This document shows positions 17,613 to 27,351 of a stretch of DNA of 64,000 bases, in pieces. The stretch covers positions 7,192,001 to 7,256,000 of the forward strand of contig NZ_CP114283.1 in NCBI RefSeq assembly GCF_027107535.1. The letters run 5' to 3'. A program made the translations under genes and the position numbers. The notes beneath the pieces are model-generated. The model was not told where the DNA came from and made no database searches. It was given only the letters and a program-made list of their open reading frames with translations. The DNA comes from Streptomyces aurantiacus (GTDB taxonomy: Bacteria > Actinomycetota > Actinomycetes > Streptomycetales > Streptomycetaceae). The first letter of the stretch is position 1; each line of letters starts with the position of its first letter.

Positions 17613-17714
17613 CGCGACTCCTTCAACAGGTCCAACCGGGCGACGGATCCTGGAGGGCCTGTCCGGCGGATGATGCCGGACAGGCCCTGGCGGCTGGACC
17701 GTATCTCGAATGGC

Positions 17715-17726
17715 AAGCGCTTTCTA
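17715..17726. promoter_or_regulatory. LacI-type operator AAGCGCTTTCTA upstream of the esterase gene
   Basis: The palindromic core AAGCGCTT (17715-17722) followed by TCTA is identical over 12 bases to a site at 27352-27363 in front of the LacI-family gene. It lies in the 130-bp gap upstream of the acetylesterase gene. The central CG with flanking A/T half-sites is typical for LacI-family operators. Confidence 0.55.
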
Positions 17727-17742
17727 GAGGGAGTGAAAGGTT

Positions 17743-19155
17743 TCAGGTCCCCCTGGTCCACTGCTGGTTGGTCGCCCCGTTGCACGTGTACGTGATGATC
17801 GCGGCCGAGTCCGCGGTGGATCCGCCGTTCACGTCCAGGCACTCGCCGCTCGCGCGGGACTTGATGTTCACGTAGGAGCCGGTGGTGGTGAGCGACCACT
17901 GCTGACCGGTCGCCGAGGCGTTGCAGTTCTCCTGCGTGACGGTGTTGGCGTTCTCCTGCACGCACAGGGAGCTGCCCCGCGCCACCAGCTGGTAGTAGCC
18001 GCTGCCGACCGACTTGAACCAGTACTTCTGGTTGTTGCCGCCGTTGCAGGTGTACTGCTTGATCTGGGCGCCGGCCCACAGCGACTGGCTGGTGACGTCG
18101 GCGCACTTGGCGGAGTTCCGGGCGATCAGCGTGTTGTACGTGGCGCTCGTCCCGGTGACGGTCCCGGCGGCCGTGTCGACGGTGACCTCGGGGGACCAGG
18201 ACATGGACATGGTGGTGGAGCTCGGGAAGGTCAGCGGCAGCCAGACGTAACGGGAGTCGTTGACCGTGCCGCCGAAGGCGTTGCCCCAGCGGTCGCCCAT
18301 GTAGAGGTAGGAAGTGCCCGAACTCCCCTGCACGGGAAGGACGTAGGCGGTCTGCGAGCCGTACGTCGTCGAGTCGCCGACGTTCGCCATCGCCGTCCAG
18401 GGGCCCGCGAGCGACGTCGCCGTGGCGTACTGCTGCTGGTTGGGGTTCCAGCCGGTCGCGCCCGAGGTGAGCATGAAGTAGACGCCTCCCCGCTTGAACA
18501 GCGCCGGGGCCTCGCGGTGACCGCCGTGCCAGGGGTCCGCGACCAGACTGGCGATCCCGGTGTAGTCGGCCGTCAGCCGGTAGATCTGCAGGTCGTAGTT
18601 CTCGCGGGCGGCCGAGACCATGTACCCCGCGCCGTCCGAGTCCACGAACACCGTGATGTCACGGGACATGTGCGTGCCCAGCGGCCGGAAACTGCCCTGC
18701 CAGCTGTAGTCGCCGTCGACCGTGTCCGACACCGCGACGGCCGCGCGGGCCTCGCTGTAGTCGACGCCGTTCTCCTTGTGCATCCACATCACGAACTTGC
18801 CGGTGGACGCGTTGTACATGACCTTGGGCCGCTCGATGTTGGCGGTCGCCAGTTCGGGGTCGGTGGCCTCGGTCAGGACGTGGTTGCGGAACTCCCAGTT
18901 CTTCAGGTCCGTGGAGCGGTAGGCGGACACGTACCGGAAGGTGTTGTCGGAGTTCCGGTTCTCGCCGAACCAGTAGTAGTACGAGCCGACCTTGAGGACT
19001 CCCCCGCCGTGTGCGTGCAGGGGGCTGCCGCCGGTGTCGGTGAACTGCGTTCCGTTGGTGATCGTCTGGGGTGCGGCCTGGGCCGGGCCCGCCGTGGCCA
19101 GTGCGCCGGCCAGTGCCAGACACAGGGCGAGGAGTACCGCGTACGCACGTCTCAT
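17743..19155 (-). CDS. Secreted GH43 enzyme with ricin-type CBM13 domain (exo-beta-1,3-galactanase-like)
   Basis: A 470-aa secreted glycosidase. The Sec signal (about 1-27, ending AQAA) is followed by a five-bladed propeller like GH43 subfamily 24: HAHGGGVLKVGSYYYWFGE (near residue 50), IERPKVMYN, SRDITVFVDSDG and HREAPALFKRGGVYFM. From about residue 340 a ricin-B/CBM13 trefoil with QxW repeats (NNQKYWFK, TGQQWSL, TNQQWTR) binds galactans or similar glycans. Relatives release galactose from type II arabinogalactan side chains. Its ATG shares one base with the upstream GH43 stop (TGATG), so the two are cotranslated. Confidence 0.9.
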   Translation of the reverse strand: MRRAYAVLLALCLALAGALATAGPAQAAPQTITNGTQFTDTGGSPLHAHGGGVLKVGSYYYWFGENRNSDNTFRYVSAYRSTDLKNWEFRNHVLTEATDPELATANIERPKVMYNASTGKFVMWMHKENGVDYSEARAAVAVSDTVDGDYSWQGSFRPLGTHMSRDITVFVDSDGAGYMVSAARENYDLQIYRLTADYTGIASLVADPWHGGHREAPALFKRGGVYFMLTSGATGWNPNQQQYATATSLAGPWTAMANVGDSTTYGSQTAYVLPVQGSSGTSYLYMGDRWGNAFGGTVNDSRYVWLPLTFPSSTTMSMSWSPEVTVDTAAGTVTGTSATYNTLIARNSAKCADVTSQSLWAGAQIKQYTCNGGNNQKYWFKSVGSGYYQLVARGSSLCVQENANTVTQENCNASATGQQWSLTTTGSYVNIKSRASGECLDVNGGSTADSAAIITYTCNGATNQQWTRGT

Positions 19156-20255
19156 CAGGCACGCTCTTTCGGGGGGTTGTCGGCCACGGGGATGCCGAAG
19201 TCGGGGGTGCCGTCGCGCTTCCAGCCGAGCCGCTGTACGCGGGTGTGCCGGTTGGGGTCGTTCAGCGGGTCGCCGACGATGTCCTTGTACTGACGGGCGT
19301 GGTAGACGAGGACGTCGGTGCGGCCGTCCTCGGCGACCGTGAAGCAGTTGTGGCCGGGGCCGTACTGCTTGGTCGTGTCGTTGCTGGTGAAGACCGGGGT
19401 GGGTGACTTGGCCCAGTTCGCGGGGTCCATGAGGTCACTGCCGGCGTCCGCGGTGAGCAGGCCCATGCAGTAGTTGAAGTCGGTGGCGCTCGCCGAGTAC
19501 GACATGAAGAGACGGCCGTTGCGCTTGATCACCGACGGGCCCTCGTTGACCCGGAAGCCGATGCGTTCCCAGTCGTACTCCGGTGTGGTGAGCCGGACCT
19601 GAGGGCCCGTCAGCGTGAGCGGGTCGGCCATCTTCGAGAGCCAGACCGCGGTGTTGTTGTCCATCCCGGGCTCGTGCTGCGCCCACGCGAGGTAGCGGCT
19701 GCCCCGGTGGGTGAAGGTCGTGGCGTCGAGGGAGAAGGTCTCCCAGGCGGTCCTGAGCTGCCCCCTCTCGACCCACGTCCCCTTGAGGGGGTCGCGGTGG
19801 GAGTTCTCCAGGACCCAGATGCGGATCGCCCAGATGTCCTCGGCGGGCGCCGAGGCGAAGTAGATGTACCACTTGCCGTCGATGCGGTGGATCTCGGGCG
19901 CCCAGATGTGGGCGCCCATCGGACCGCTCGCGTGCTTCGTCCAGATGACGGACTCGGGGGCGGTCGCGATCCCGCGGATGGTGCGCGAGCGGCGCAGGAT
20001 GATCCGGTCGTACTCGGGAGCGGTGGCCGTGAAGTAGTAGGAGCCGTCGGTGTGACGGTGGATGTACGGGTCGGCCCGGTTACGGACGAGCGGGTTGGCG
20101 TACCGGGCGCCCGCCGGGCCCCCGGGGGCACCCGTCGGGACCGCGGCGTGGGCCTGGGCCATACCGGGAGCGGCCAGCAGGGCTCCCGCGGCCAGGGCCC
20201 CCTTCAGCACCCTTCTGCGGCCCGGGGTCTCGGGCAGGTCGTCGTCGCGGCTCAT
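19155..20255 (-). CDS. Tat-exported GH43 arabinofuranosidase-like enzyme
   Basis: A 366-aa exported glycosidase. The N-terminus has a Tat signal (GRRRVLKGALAAGALLAAPG, about residues 12-31). The GH43 propeller shows the catalytic base in NRADPYIHRH (about residue 62), the pKa-modulating Asp in LDATTF and the proton donor Glu in VNEGPSVIKRNG (about residue 237), plus GPGHNCF. It resembles GH43 subfamily 26 exo-1,5-alpha-L-arabinofuranosidases of Streptomyces. It is the first gene of a pair with the galactanase-like gene (TGATG overlap) and diverges from the beta-strand-repeat protein gene. Confidence 0.88.
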   Translation of the reverse strand: MSRDDDLPETPGRRRVLKGALAAGALLAAPGMAQAHAAVPTGAPGGPAGARYANPLVRNRADPYIHRHTDGSYYFTATAPEYDRIILRRSRTIRGIATAPESVIWTKHASGPMGAHIWAPEIHRIDGKWYIYFASAPAEDIWAIRIWVLENSHRDPLKGTWVERGQLRTAWETFSLDATTFTHRGSRYLAWAQHEPGMDNNTAVWLSKMADPLTLTGPQVRLTTPEYDWERIGFRVNEGPSVIKRNGRLFMSYSASATDFNYCMGLLTADAGSDLMDPANWAKSPTPVFTSNDTTKQYGPGHNCFTVAEDGRTDVLVYHARQYKDIVGDPLNDPNRHTRVQRLGWKRDGTPDFGIPVADNPPKERA

Positions 20256-20295
20256 GCTGACTGCCTCTCAGGGTGGGGGGACACAAAAACAAACA

Positions 20296-20312
20296 GAAAT
20301 GTTCGGGATTTC
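20296..20312. promoter_or_regulatory. Short inverted repeat in the GH43/surface-protein divergent region
   Basis: GAAAT (20296-20300) and ATTTC (20308-20312) flank a 7-base spacer, 41 bases upstream of the GH43 start. The whole 283-bp gap is more AT-rich than the genes and must hold both divergent promoters; this repeat is the only dyad I noted in it. Confidence 0.25.
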
Positions 20313-20538
20313 GCACAAGATCTGTCATGGCGATCGCCGAAAAGGTAAGGGCGTGTTACGGGCAGGTCAACGGGTCGGGAGCGAACCGAGAAGAACTGGC
20401 CCGACAAACATCGGATGCCGAAGTTTTTGTTATCGACGCACGGGTGCGCCCGTCTCCACGGACGTGAACGAGAACATCCGCGTACGGGCGGCAGGGATTC
20501 GGGTACGGACGCCGGACGTTCGTGTACGGAGGGCAGGC

Positions 20539-22710
20539 ATGCGCACACGGGTCTCGGGGGCGGCCGCGGCGCTCGGCGTCGTCGTCGTGACGGGAGTCGC
20601 GGCGCCGGGCGCGGTGGCGGCACCCGCAGGCGCGAAGGACGTCACGGCGGCGGTGCTCGCCGGGCACGACGTGACGCTGAGCGGCGACACCGTGGTGACC
20701 GTGCCGGCCGGGCGGACCACGTACGACGGGGTGTTCCGGGGCCGGGGCACGCTCACCGTGCGCGGCTCCGGCACCCTGGTCCTCACCAAGGACAGCGACT
20801 TCACGCTGCCCGAGTCCCGGCAGCGGCAGCGGGTCGCCACCCAGGGCGGCAACCACCCGTACACGACCGTGAGCAACCCGGACGCGCCCGCGATCACCGT
20901 CGAACGCGGGGCGACCCTCCAGTACGGCACGGGCGGCGGGACGGGCCTGATCGGGCACTTCCCGTACGACACTCCGGGCTACCGGCTGAACCAGCTCAAC
21001 ATCAAGGTCGACGGCACGCTGCGGCTGTCGCTCGTGCGGACCTTCAACCTCGGCACGATCAGCGGCTCGGGGCTGGTCAGCCAGCCGCGGTTCATGTGGG
21101 GCAAGCTCGACATCGCGGGCACGCACCCGTTCTCCGGAGTGATCGACAACGGCACGGCGATGGACGCGGGGAAGTCCGAGTACCCGGTGTCCCTGCCGAA
21201 CGCCCGCGCCGTCCTCAACCAGGGCACGTGGACCGTCGACACCCCGCTCGGACAGACCGTCACCCTGCGGCAGGACTTCTACCAGCGGGAGTACGGCAGC
21301 GACATAAACGTCCAGTCGCGGCCCGGCAGCAAGGTCGTGCTGACCGGCCAGTACAGCTGGTCGGACCAGGGCGGCGACACCCACCCCTCGCTCAGTGACC
21401 CGGCCCTCAACTGGCGGCCCGCACGCAAGAACGTCAACAAGCGCGGCACCAACATCAAGGGGGCCGACGTCCAGTGGGGCGACGGGACCACGGACAAGAT
21501 CTTCATGCCGGGGACGGCGGAGACCGTCTACATCAACCTGCTTGCCGCAAGGGCCCGTTCACGGCTCACCTTCGACTACGACGGGCCGGTGACGCTCGGC
21601 GCACCCATCGGCGGCGGCCGGTTCCACGACACGCTGTCCGCGCCCGGCGCCGGTGACGTCGTCATCAAGGGGACGAAGGGCAACGACGTCACCTTCGCCG
21701 CCGTCCAGTACTACGACGGCTCGACGACCGTCCAGAAGGGCGCGGTCCTGCGGCTGGGCAGTGGCCGCAAGGGCGGCGACGGCGGGCTCCACACCGAGGG
21801 CCGCCTCTACAAGGTGGTCAACGACGGCTCGCTGATACTCCGCAACACGGCCGAGCCACTCGTCCTGTCCAGGATCGGCGGCAGCGGATCTCTCACCCAG
21901 TCGGGTACGGCGACGGCGACACTGACGGGCGCGGCGGTGACGTACACGGGGACGACGACGGTCACGAAGGGCACGCTCGCGCTGGACGGGACGGGCCTGG
22001 TCCACAGCCGTGCGATCCGCCTCACGGGCTCCGGCGCGCGGCTCGACGTCCGCGACGCACCCGGAGCAACGCTGAACCTGACCACCTCACTGTCCGGCAG
22101 GGGCACGGTCGTCGGCTCGGTGACGAGTACGGGCAAGGTGGCGGGAGGCCTGACGGTGACCGGCGACTACGCGCAGCGTGCGGGCGGCCGACTCGTCGCA
22201 GGGGACGGGGCGTTGAAGGTCGGCGGCAAGGTGGCGCTGGCGGGGAGACTGGACGCCCGCGCGGTTGCCTCCCCCCGCTCGCCCACTCCCCCGAAGACCG
22301 GGGAGAAGCCGAAGGCGGGGTCGGGGGCGAGGCCGGAGACCGGGGCGGAGACGGTCACACTCATCGACCACGTCGGCAGGGGAAGGACGACGGGCACCTT
22401 CAGCGGGCTCAAGGAGGGCGCCACGGTCGAAACGGGCGGGGCCGGACACCGGATCAGCTACCGGGGCGGCGACGGCAACGACGTCGTCCTCACCCCGGCC
22501 ACCGCGAGCCCGTCCGCGAGCGCCCGCGCGGCCGGGGAGCCGTCCGGCCCGAAGGCCGCGCGCACGCAGAACGCCGCAGGTCAGGGCTTCCTGTCAGGCG
22601 CGTGGTGGCCGGTGGCCGCCGCGCTGGGCCTGCTGGCGACGCTGCTGGTCACGGTGACCGAACGCCGCCGCGGCCGGCGGCAGGGCGGTCGGCACGCCTC
22701 CACGCGCTGA
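20539..22710 (+). CDS. Surface protein with autotransporter-type beta-strand repeats and C-terminal anchor
   Basis: A 723-aa secreted, probably cell-attached protein. ATG 20539 follows GGAGGGCAGG; the open frame extends far upstream without a good start. A Sec signal spans about 1-29. The body is a right-handed beta-helix-like stack: RGRGTLTVRGSGTLVLTKD, GSTTVQKGAVLRLGSG, TYTGTTTVTKGTLALDGTG, GRGTVVGSVTSTGKVAGGL, the pattern of autotransporter-associated beta-strand repeats. A Pro/Ser/Ala-rich linker leads to one membrane helix (about 685-710) and an RRRGRRQGGR tail; no LPxTG is present. Such proteins are found beside Streptomyces polysaccharide genes, and this one diverges from the GH43 pair, so glycan binding or degradation at the surface is likely. 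Confidence 0.8.
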   Translation: MRTRVSGAAAALGVVVVTGVAAPGAVAAPAGAKDVTAAVLAGHDVTLSGDTVVTVPAGRTTYDGVFRGRGTLTVRGSGTLVLTKDSDFTLPESRQRQRVATQGGNHPYTTVSNPDAPAITVERGATLQYGTGGGTGLIGHFPYDTPGYRLNQLNIKVDGTLRLSLVRTFNLGTISGSGLVSQPRFMWGKLDIAGTHPFSGVIDNGTAMDAGKSEYPVSLPNARAVLNQGTWTVDTPLGQTVTLRQDFYQREYGSDINVQSRPGSKVVLTGQYSWSDQGGDTHPSLSDPALNWRPARKNVNKRGTNIKGADVQWGDGTTDKIFMPGTAETVYINLLAARARSRLTFDYDGPVTLGAPIGGGRFHDTLSAPGAGDVVIKGTKGNDVTFAAVQYYDGSTTVQKGAVLRLGSGRKGGDGGLHTEGRLYKVVNDGSLILRNTAEPLVLSRIGGSGSLTQSGTATATLTGAAVTYTGTTTVTKGTLALDGTGLVHSRAIRLTGSGARLDVRDAPGATLNLTTSLSGRGTVVGSVTSTGKVAGGLTVTGDYAQRAGGRLVAGDGALKVGGKVALAGRLDARAVASPRSPTPPKTGEKPKAGSGARPETGAETVTLIDHVGRGRTTGTFSGLKEGATVETGGAGHRISYRGGDGNDVVLTPATASPSASARAAGEPSGPKAARTQNAAGQGFLSGAWWPVAAALGLLATLLVTVTERRRGRRQGGRHASTR

Positions 22711-22726
22711 CACGGGACACCAGTGA

Positions 22727-24154
22727 TCAGGTGACCGCCGAAGAAGAGCGCGACGAGCGGGCCGCGTCCTCCTCCCGGCGTCCCCGAAGCCACACGTACA
22801 CGGGGATGCCCGCGAACAGGAACAGCACGCCCTGGTAGACCGCCGCGTACCCCGCTCCCGCGATCAGCCAGAACGAGAAGGCGAAGGAGAGCGCGGCGAC
22901 GATCAGGTCCCGGACCAGGCCCGCGGGGCGGACCCGCTCGCGTGTCCCGCGGGCCAGCCAGTACAACTGCGCGGCGGCGGACAGGAGGTACGGCACACAG
23001 CCGGTGAAAGTGGTGATCAGGACGAGCACACGGAACGTGGTGTCCGGCCCCGCCGTGTAGTTGAGCCCGATGAGAGCCGTGCCGAGCACCGCGCACGCGA
23101 GGACACCGAAGCCGGGGACACCGCCCCTGCCGACGCGGGCGAACGCCGCCGGGAACAGCCCGTCGCGCGCCGCCGCGTACGGCATCTGCGCGCTCATCAG
23201 GATCCAGCCGTTGAGGCAGCCGACCATCGAGGCGACGGCGACGGCCGCGATGACCGTGCCGCCCCAGTGCCCGCCGGTCATCGCGTCGACCGCGTCGGCG
23301 AACGGCGCCCCGGACTCGGCGAGTTGCCCGTGCGGAACGAGCCCGAAGACCGCGACCGTGCCGAGGAGGTAGACGACCGCGGAGGCGACCGTGCCGAGGA
23401 CGCTCGCCCGGCCCACCGTGCGCTCCGGATCACGGACCTCGCCCGCGCTCATGGCGGCCGACTCGACGCCGAGGAAGCTGTAGAGGAGCAGGGCGGCCGA
23501 GGCGGCGAGCGCGCCCGGCACGCTGTCCCCGGAGGCGTTGAACGGCCCGAAGTTGTCGGTGTCGATGAAGAAGAGGCCGACGCAGGCGACGAGGAGCAGC
23601 GGCACGAACTTCAGGATCGTGGACACGATCTGCACCCCGCCGACCCAGCGGGTACCCGCGAAGTTCGCGGCGGCGGGGAGCCAGAGCGCGGCCACGGCCA
23701 CGCTCGCCTCCAGGGCCCGGTTGCCGTCCAGCGGCAGCAGCACGTCGGCGTATCCGACGGTCGCCACGGCGAGGGCGGCGATGCTGACCCAGGTCATCGT
23801 CCAGTACGACCAGGCCGACAGGAAGCCCGCGAACTCACCGAACGCGTCGCGCGGGTACACGTACAGACCGCCGGTGACCGGGCTGCGGCGCGCGAGCTTC
23901 CCGAACAGCAGCGCGAGCAGCACCGCGCCGATGGACAGGACGAGGAAGGCGACCAGGCTGACCGTGCCGTACGGGGCGACGGCGGCGGGCAGCGCGAAGA
24001 TGCCGCCGCCGATGATGTTGCCCATCACGAGGGCGGTGGCGGCGGCCAGGCCGAAGCCCTTCTTGGGGCCCTGCGACGCCGGGGCTTCCTTGGTCGTCGG
24101 TATGGGTTCCAGGGCGTCGGCGCCGGTGGCGCCGGTGGTGTCTGCGGCAGGCAT
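22727..24154 (-). CDS. APC-family amino-acid permease
   Basis: A 475-aa inner-membrane transporter with about 12 membrane helices. Helix 1 carries the APC signature GNIIGGGIFALPAAVAPYG (about residue 49). The sequence is closest in look to the basic amino acid/polyamine antiporter branch. ATG 24154 is preferred to an upstream in-frame ATG at 24229 because the shorter form matches usual N-terminal length. It diverges from a homocysteine S-methyltransferase gene. That pairing resembles mmuP/mmuM, so S-methylmethionine or a related methyl donor is a reasonable substrate guess, not a proven one. Confidence 0.88.
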   Translation of the reverse strand: MPAADTTGATGADALEPIPTTKEAPASQGPKKGFGLAAATALVMGNIIGGGIFALPAAVAPYGTVSLVAFLVLSIGAVLLALLFGKLARRSPVTGGLYVYPRDAFGEFAGFLSAWSYWTMTWVSIAALAVATVGYADVLLPLDGNRALEASVAVAALWLPAAANFAGTRWVGGVQIVSTILKFVPLLLVACVGLFFIDTDNFGPFNASGDSVPGALAASAALLLYSFLGVESAAMSAGEVRDPERTVGRASVLGTVASAVVYLLGTVAVFGLVPHGQLAESGAPFADAVDAMTGGHWGGTVIAAVAVASMVGCLNGWILMSAQMPYAAARDGLFPAAFARVGRGGVPGFGVLACAVLGTALIGLNYTAGPDTTFRVLVLITTFTGCVPYLLSAAAQLYWLARGTRERVRPAGLVRDLIVAALSFAFSFWLIAGAGYAAVYQGVLFLFAGIPVYVWLRGRREEDAARSSRSSSAVT

Positions 24155-24268
24155 GGCGGAGGTCCGTCTGTTCAGGGAGGGGGGCGCTGATCGTATCCTC
24201 CGGTCCCACATGGTGGGCGATCTGTTCACACACTGGACACAGAGGGGGTGCCCGCCCGCGCTTCGACT

Positions 24269-24274
24269 AGCGTC
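24269..24274 (+). promoter_or_regulatory. Probable -10 box of a leaderless methyltransferase gene
   Basis: TAGCGT ends five bases before the ATG at 24280 and no ribosome site is present, the usual spacing for leaderless transcripts in Streptomyces. No matching -35 box was found at 17-19 bases. Confidence 0.35.
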
Positions 24275-24279
24275 GTGGC

Positions 24280-25218
24280 ATGACCAGCGACCCCACGCCC
24301 GACGCCCCCCGCTCCCTCGCCGAGGCCCTCGCCGCCGGCACGGTCGTCCTCGACGGCGGTCTGTCCAACCAGCTCGGTTCGGCCGGGCACGACCTGAGCG
24401 ACGAGCTGTGGTCGGCGCGGCTGCTCGCCGAACGGCCGGAGGCGATCACCGAGGCGCACCTCGCCTACTTCGAGGCCGGCGCGAACGTGGCGATCACCTC
24501 CAGCTACCAGGCGACCTTCGAGGGCTTCGCCCGGCGCGGCCTCTCCGCGGAGCGCGCGGCCGAACTCCTCGGGCTCAGTGTCCAACTCGCCCGTGAGGCG
24601 GCCCGGCAGGCCGGGGCGAAGGGCGTGCGCGCGCCGATGTGGGTGGCGGCGTCGGTGGGCCCGTACGGGGCGATGCTCGCGGACGGCTCCGAGTACCGGG
24701 GACGGTACGGGCTGAGCGTCGCCGAGCTGGAGCGCTTCCACCGGCCCCGTCTGGAGGTACTGGCGCAGGCGGGCCCCGACGTCCTGGCCCTCGAGACCGT
24801 GCCCGACGCGGACGAGGCGCGGGCGCTGCTGCGGGCGGTGCGGGGGCTCGGCGTCCCGGCGTGGCTGTCGTACAGCGTGGCCGGTGACCGGACGCGGGCC
24901 GGACAGCCGTTGGAGGAGGCCTTCGCGCCGGCCGCCGACGCCGACGAGGTGATCGCGGTCGGCGTCAACTGCTGCGCCCCCGAGGACGTGGACGCGGCGG
25001 TGGCGACCGCCGCGCGGGTCACCGGCAAGCCGGTCGTGGTCTATCCGAACAGTGGCGAGACCTGGGACGCGCAGGCTCGCGCCTGGAAGGGCCGGGCCAC
25101 CTTCACCTCCGAGCAGGTCGCCGGCTGGGAGCGGGCCGGGGCGCGGCTGATCGGCGGATGCTGCCGGGTGGGGCCCGGGGCGATCACGGCGATCGCGCGG
25201 GCGCTCACCCCGGCGTGA
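24280..25218 (+). CDS. mmuM: Homocysteine S-methyltransferase
   Basis: A 312-aa enzyme that transfers a methyl group from S-methylmethionine (or SAM) to homocysteine, giving methionine. Motifs include VLDGGLSNQLGSAG (about residues 23-36), AITSSYQATFEGFARRG, VNCC (GVNCCAPED, about residue 229) and the C-terminal zinc site IGGCCRVGP (about 294); the three zinc Cys are all present. The start has no ribosome site and is probably leaderless. It diverges from the APC permease gene with 125 bases between starts. The pair may recycle methyl donors from plant material. Confidence 0.93.
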   Translation: MTSDPTPDAPRSLAEALAAGTVVLDGGLSNQLGSAGHDLSDELWSARLLAERPEAITEAHLAYFEAGANVAITSSYQATFEGFARRGLSAERAAELLGLSVQLAREAARQAGAKGVRAPMWVAASVGPYGAMLADGSEYRGRYGLSVAELERFHRPRLEVLAQAGPDVLALETVPDADEARALLRAVRGLGVPAWLSYSVAGDRTRAGQPLEEAFAPAADADEVIAVGVNCCAPEDVDAAVATAARVTGKPVVVYPNSGETWDAQARAWKGRATFTSEQVAGWERAGARLIGGCCRVGPGAITAIARALTPA

Positions 25219-25384
25219 CGGCTCGCGCCGGGCGCGCGACGGAGGTCCGGCCGCGCGACGCCCATGGGCCGTCGGCAGGCCCGGCGCACCGGCGCCCGCG
25301 GGCCGCCGAGCGGGCCGCCCGTCGCCGTGGTCCGCAGGCCGTCGGTGGCTGGTCGCGCAGCTCCCCGCGCCTCTAAAGGATTGC

Positions 25385-25423
25385 GCCGTTCCCCGCGCCC
25401 CTGGAAGGGGCGCGGGGAACGGC
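25385..25423. terminator. Bidirectional terminator, 17-bp perfect stem
   Basis: Arms 25385-25401 and 25407-25423 are perfectly complementary (GCCGTTCCCCGCGCCCC on the left) with loop TGGAA. It lies between the convergent methyltransferase and carboxylesterase genes. The sequence type, built around TTCCCCGCGCCCC, is a common Streptomyces intergenic hairpin; a degenerate partial copy of the left arm is seen at about 25352-25376. Confidence 0.8.
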
Positions 25424-25440
25424 ACGACCCACCGCACCTG

Positions 25441-27000
25441 TCACACCTTCCGCACCCCCCGGGGCCTCCGAAGCCGCCGTACCACCGCCTGCGGCACCAC
25501 CCCCGGCGCCGGCGCCACAGCGGCACCCTCGATCCCCGCGGCGGCGAACTCGGCCTCCCACAGGCCGACTTCCCGATCGCGCGGCCCCCGCACAACCTCC
25601 GGCTCCCCCGCCCCGAACACCCGTACCGGGTGCGTGTCGTCCCACGCCGCCCACCCCGGATCCCCGTCGACGGCGAACCGCACCCACGCCGAGTGCATCG
25701 CGTCCGCGAGGTCCTGGGGCGCCCCCGGCCCCGCGAGCCTGGCCGCCTCGGGCACACCCACGGTGTCGAAGACGAAGCCCAGCTCCAGCGCGTGGCAGGC
25801 GCCGAGGCCCGGCACGTTCGACGGCCAGCCGAACTCGTAGACGTACGAGGGCGCCCGATGGGCGTCGGCGAGCCGGTGCAGCGGAACGCGCAGCAGGAAG
25901 TCGGTGACCATCTGCCCCACCAGGTCACCGGTGCTCGCCCGGGGGTGGGCCAGCCGGTAGCCGCGCGGCACCTCGGGGCCGCAGCGGCAGCGGGCCATCG
26001 CCCCGGCCAGCGCGAGCGGCCCGAGCCGGTCGACGCGCTCCAGCAGACCGGTCGGCGCGAGCCACAGCCGGTACTCCTCGCTGGTCCAGCCCAGGAGCAG
26101 CTCCACGTCTCGTGCGACACCGCCGTCGAGCAGCGCCTCCAACGGGTCGCGCGGCACCAGGTCGCCGTCGACGACGATGCCGAAGGCGGGCCCGCCGAGG
26201 ACCGGGCTCGCCCGGCGGGAGGCCTCGGCCTGCGCTCCGGCGAGGGCGGCGCGGTCCACCGCGGCGAACGCCCGGGCGGTGGCCGGGACCTTCAGCCGGG
26301 TGGCCATGCGCCGCACCACGCGCCGCACCTTCTCCCGGTCCGTCGCCTCCGGCGGCCCGCTCTGCAGCGCGGCCCGCCGGAACAGGCCCTGGGCGCGCGG
26401 GCTCGCCAGCAGCGCCCCGACGCTGATCGCTCCGGCGGACTCGCCGAAGACGGTCACCCGGTCCGGATCACCGCCGAAGCCCGTGATCGCGTCCCGTACC
26501 CACTCCAGCGCGGCGAGCTGGTCGCGCAGGCCGGGGTTCGCGGGGGCGTCCGGGAAGAGCCCGAACCCCTCCACTCCCAGGCGGTAGTTGAGGGACACGA
26601 ACACCACACCGTCCCGGGCGAAGGACCGGCCGTCGTAGACGGGCATCGCCGACGAGCCCCGGGTCAGTGCCCCTCCGTGGATCCACACCATGACCGGGAG
26701 CCGGGCGCCCGGGCCCGGCTCCGGCGTCCACACGTTCAGGTTCAGGCAGTCGTCGCCCGGCACGGCCGGGTCGGAGAGCAGCTTCGCGAACGCCTCCGAG
26801 TACGGCGGCTTGGGCGGCGTCGGCCCGAAGGCGCCCGCGTCGCGCACACCGGTCCAGGGTTCGGGCGGGACGGGGGGCAGGAAGCGGCGGGGGCCGAAGG
26901 GCGGGGCCGCGTAGGGGATGCCCCGGAAGACCGCGAGACCGTTCTCGTACCGGCCTCGCACAGCACCGTAGGGGGTGCCGACCACAGGACCCTCGGCCAT
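25441..27000 (-). CDS. Type-B carboxylesterase
   Basis: A 519-aa alpha/beta hydrolase of the carboxylesterase/para-nitrobenzyl-esterase family without a signal peptide. ATG 27000 follows GGAGGAGAGGG. Visible are [23 protein letters not shown], the oxyanion-hole [12 protein letters not shown], the nucleophile elbow [17 protein letters not shown] (Ser about residue 190) and, near residue 413, [10 protein letters not shown] with the catalytic His. Substrate unknown. Its upstream 412-bp region is shared with the LacI gene and contains three operator-like sites, so it may belong to that regulator's regulon, perhaps cleaving esters from plant polysaccharide. Confidence 0.92.
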   Translation of the reverse strand: MAEGPVVGTPYGAVRGRYENGLAVFRGIPYAAPPFGPRRFLPPVPPEPWTGVRDAGAFGPTPPKPPYSEAFAKLLSDPAVPGDDCLNLNVWTPEPGPGARLPVMVWIHGGALTRGSSAMPVYDGRSFARDGVVFVSLNYRLGVEGFGLFPDAPANPGLRDQLAALEWVRDAITGFGGDPDRVTVFGESAGAISVGALLASPRAQGLFRRAALQSGPPEATDREKVRRVVRRMATRLKVPATARAFAAVDRAALAGAQAEASRRASPVLGGPAFGIVVDGDLVPRDPLEALLDGGVARDVELLLGWTSEEYRLWLAPTGLLERVDRLGPLALAGAMARCRCGPEVPRGYRLAHPRASTGDLVGQMVTDFLLRVPLHRLADAHRAPSYVYEFGWPSNVPGLGACHALELGFVFDTVGVPEAARLAGPGAPQDLADAMHSAWVRFAVDGDPGWAAWDDTHPVRVFGAGEPEVVRGPRDREVGLWEAEFAAAGIEGAAVAPAPGVVPQAVVRRLRRPRGVRKV

Positions 27001-27277
27001 TCGACCCTCTCCTCCACTCGACGGAACGCGACCGGCCCGTGGTGACGACGTGGCCGAAACCGACGTCGGCGACGGCCCCCGGACCACGGCGGACAGCCCC
27101 CGGAACGGGGACGATCCCACGTGTACGGCTCGTCCGGTACGGGAGGCCGCCCCTCCAGCGGATCACGAAACCCACCAGTCCCGCAGCTCCGGAGGGGCGG
27201 AATCCACCGTGCCGCAGGCCTTCCGCCGGGGCGGGGCGACACGTGCGGGCCGCCCACGACCCGAGTGTTCGACATTT

Positions 27278-27288
27278 CGAAAGTTTCG
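27278..27288. promoter_or_regulatory. Operator-like site CGAAAGTTTCG
   Basis: An 11-base palindrome CGAAA-G-TTTCG in the 412-bp carboxylesterase/LacI divergent region (27001-27412). The same pattern with other central bases occurs at 27366-27376 and 29248-29258. LacI-family regulators of xylan-type operons in Streptomyces (for example BxlR) are known to use CGAA-N-TTCG operators. Confidence 0.6.
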
Positions 27289-27351
27289 GCGCTGTGGAAT
27301 TCCACTGAGTACCCGCTCTTCCACGGCGAGTTCGAGCGCCCCTAATCTAGG

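Noticed and set aside
25352..25423. Possible mobile element end
   Set aside because: The hairpin is a known style of Streptomyces intergenic terminator; there is no transposase or target duplication.
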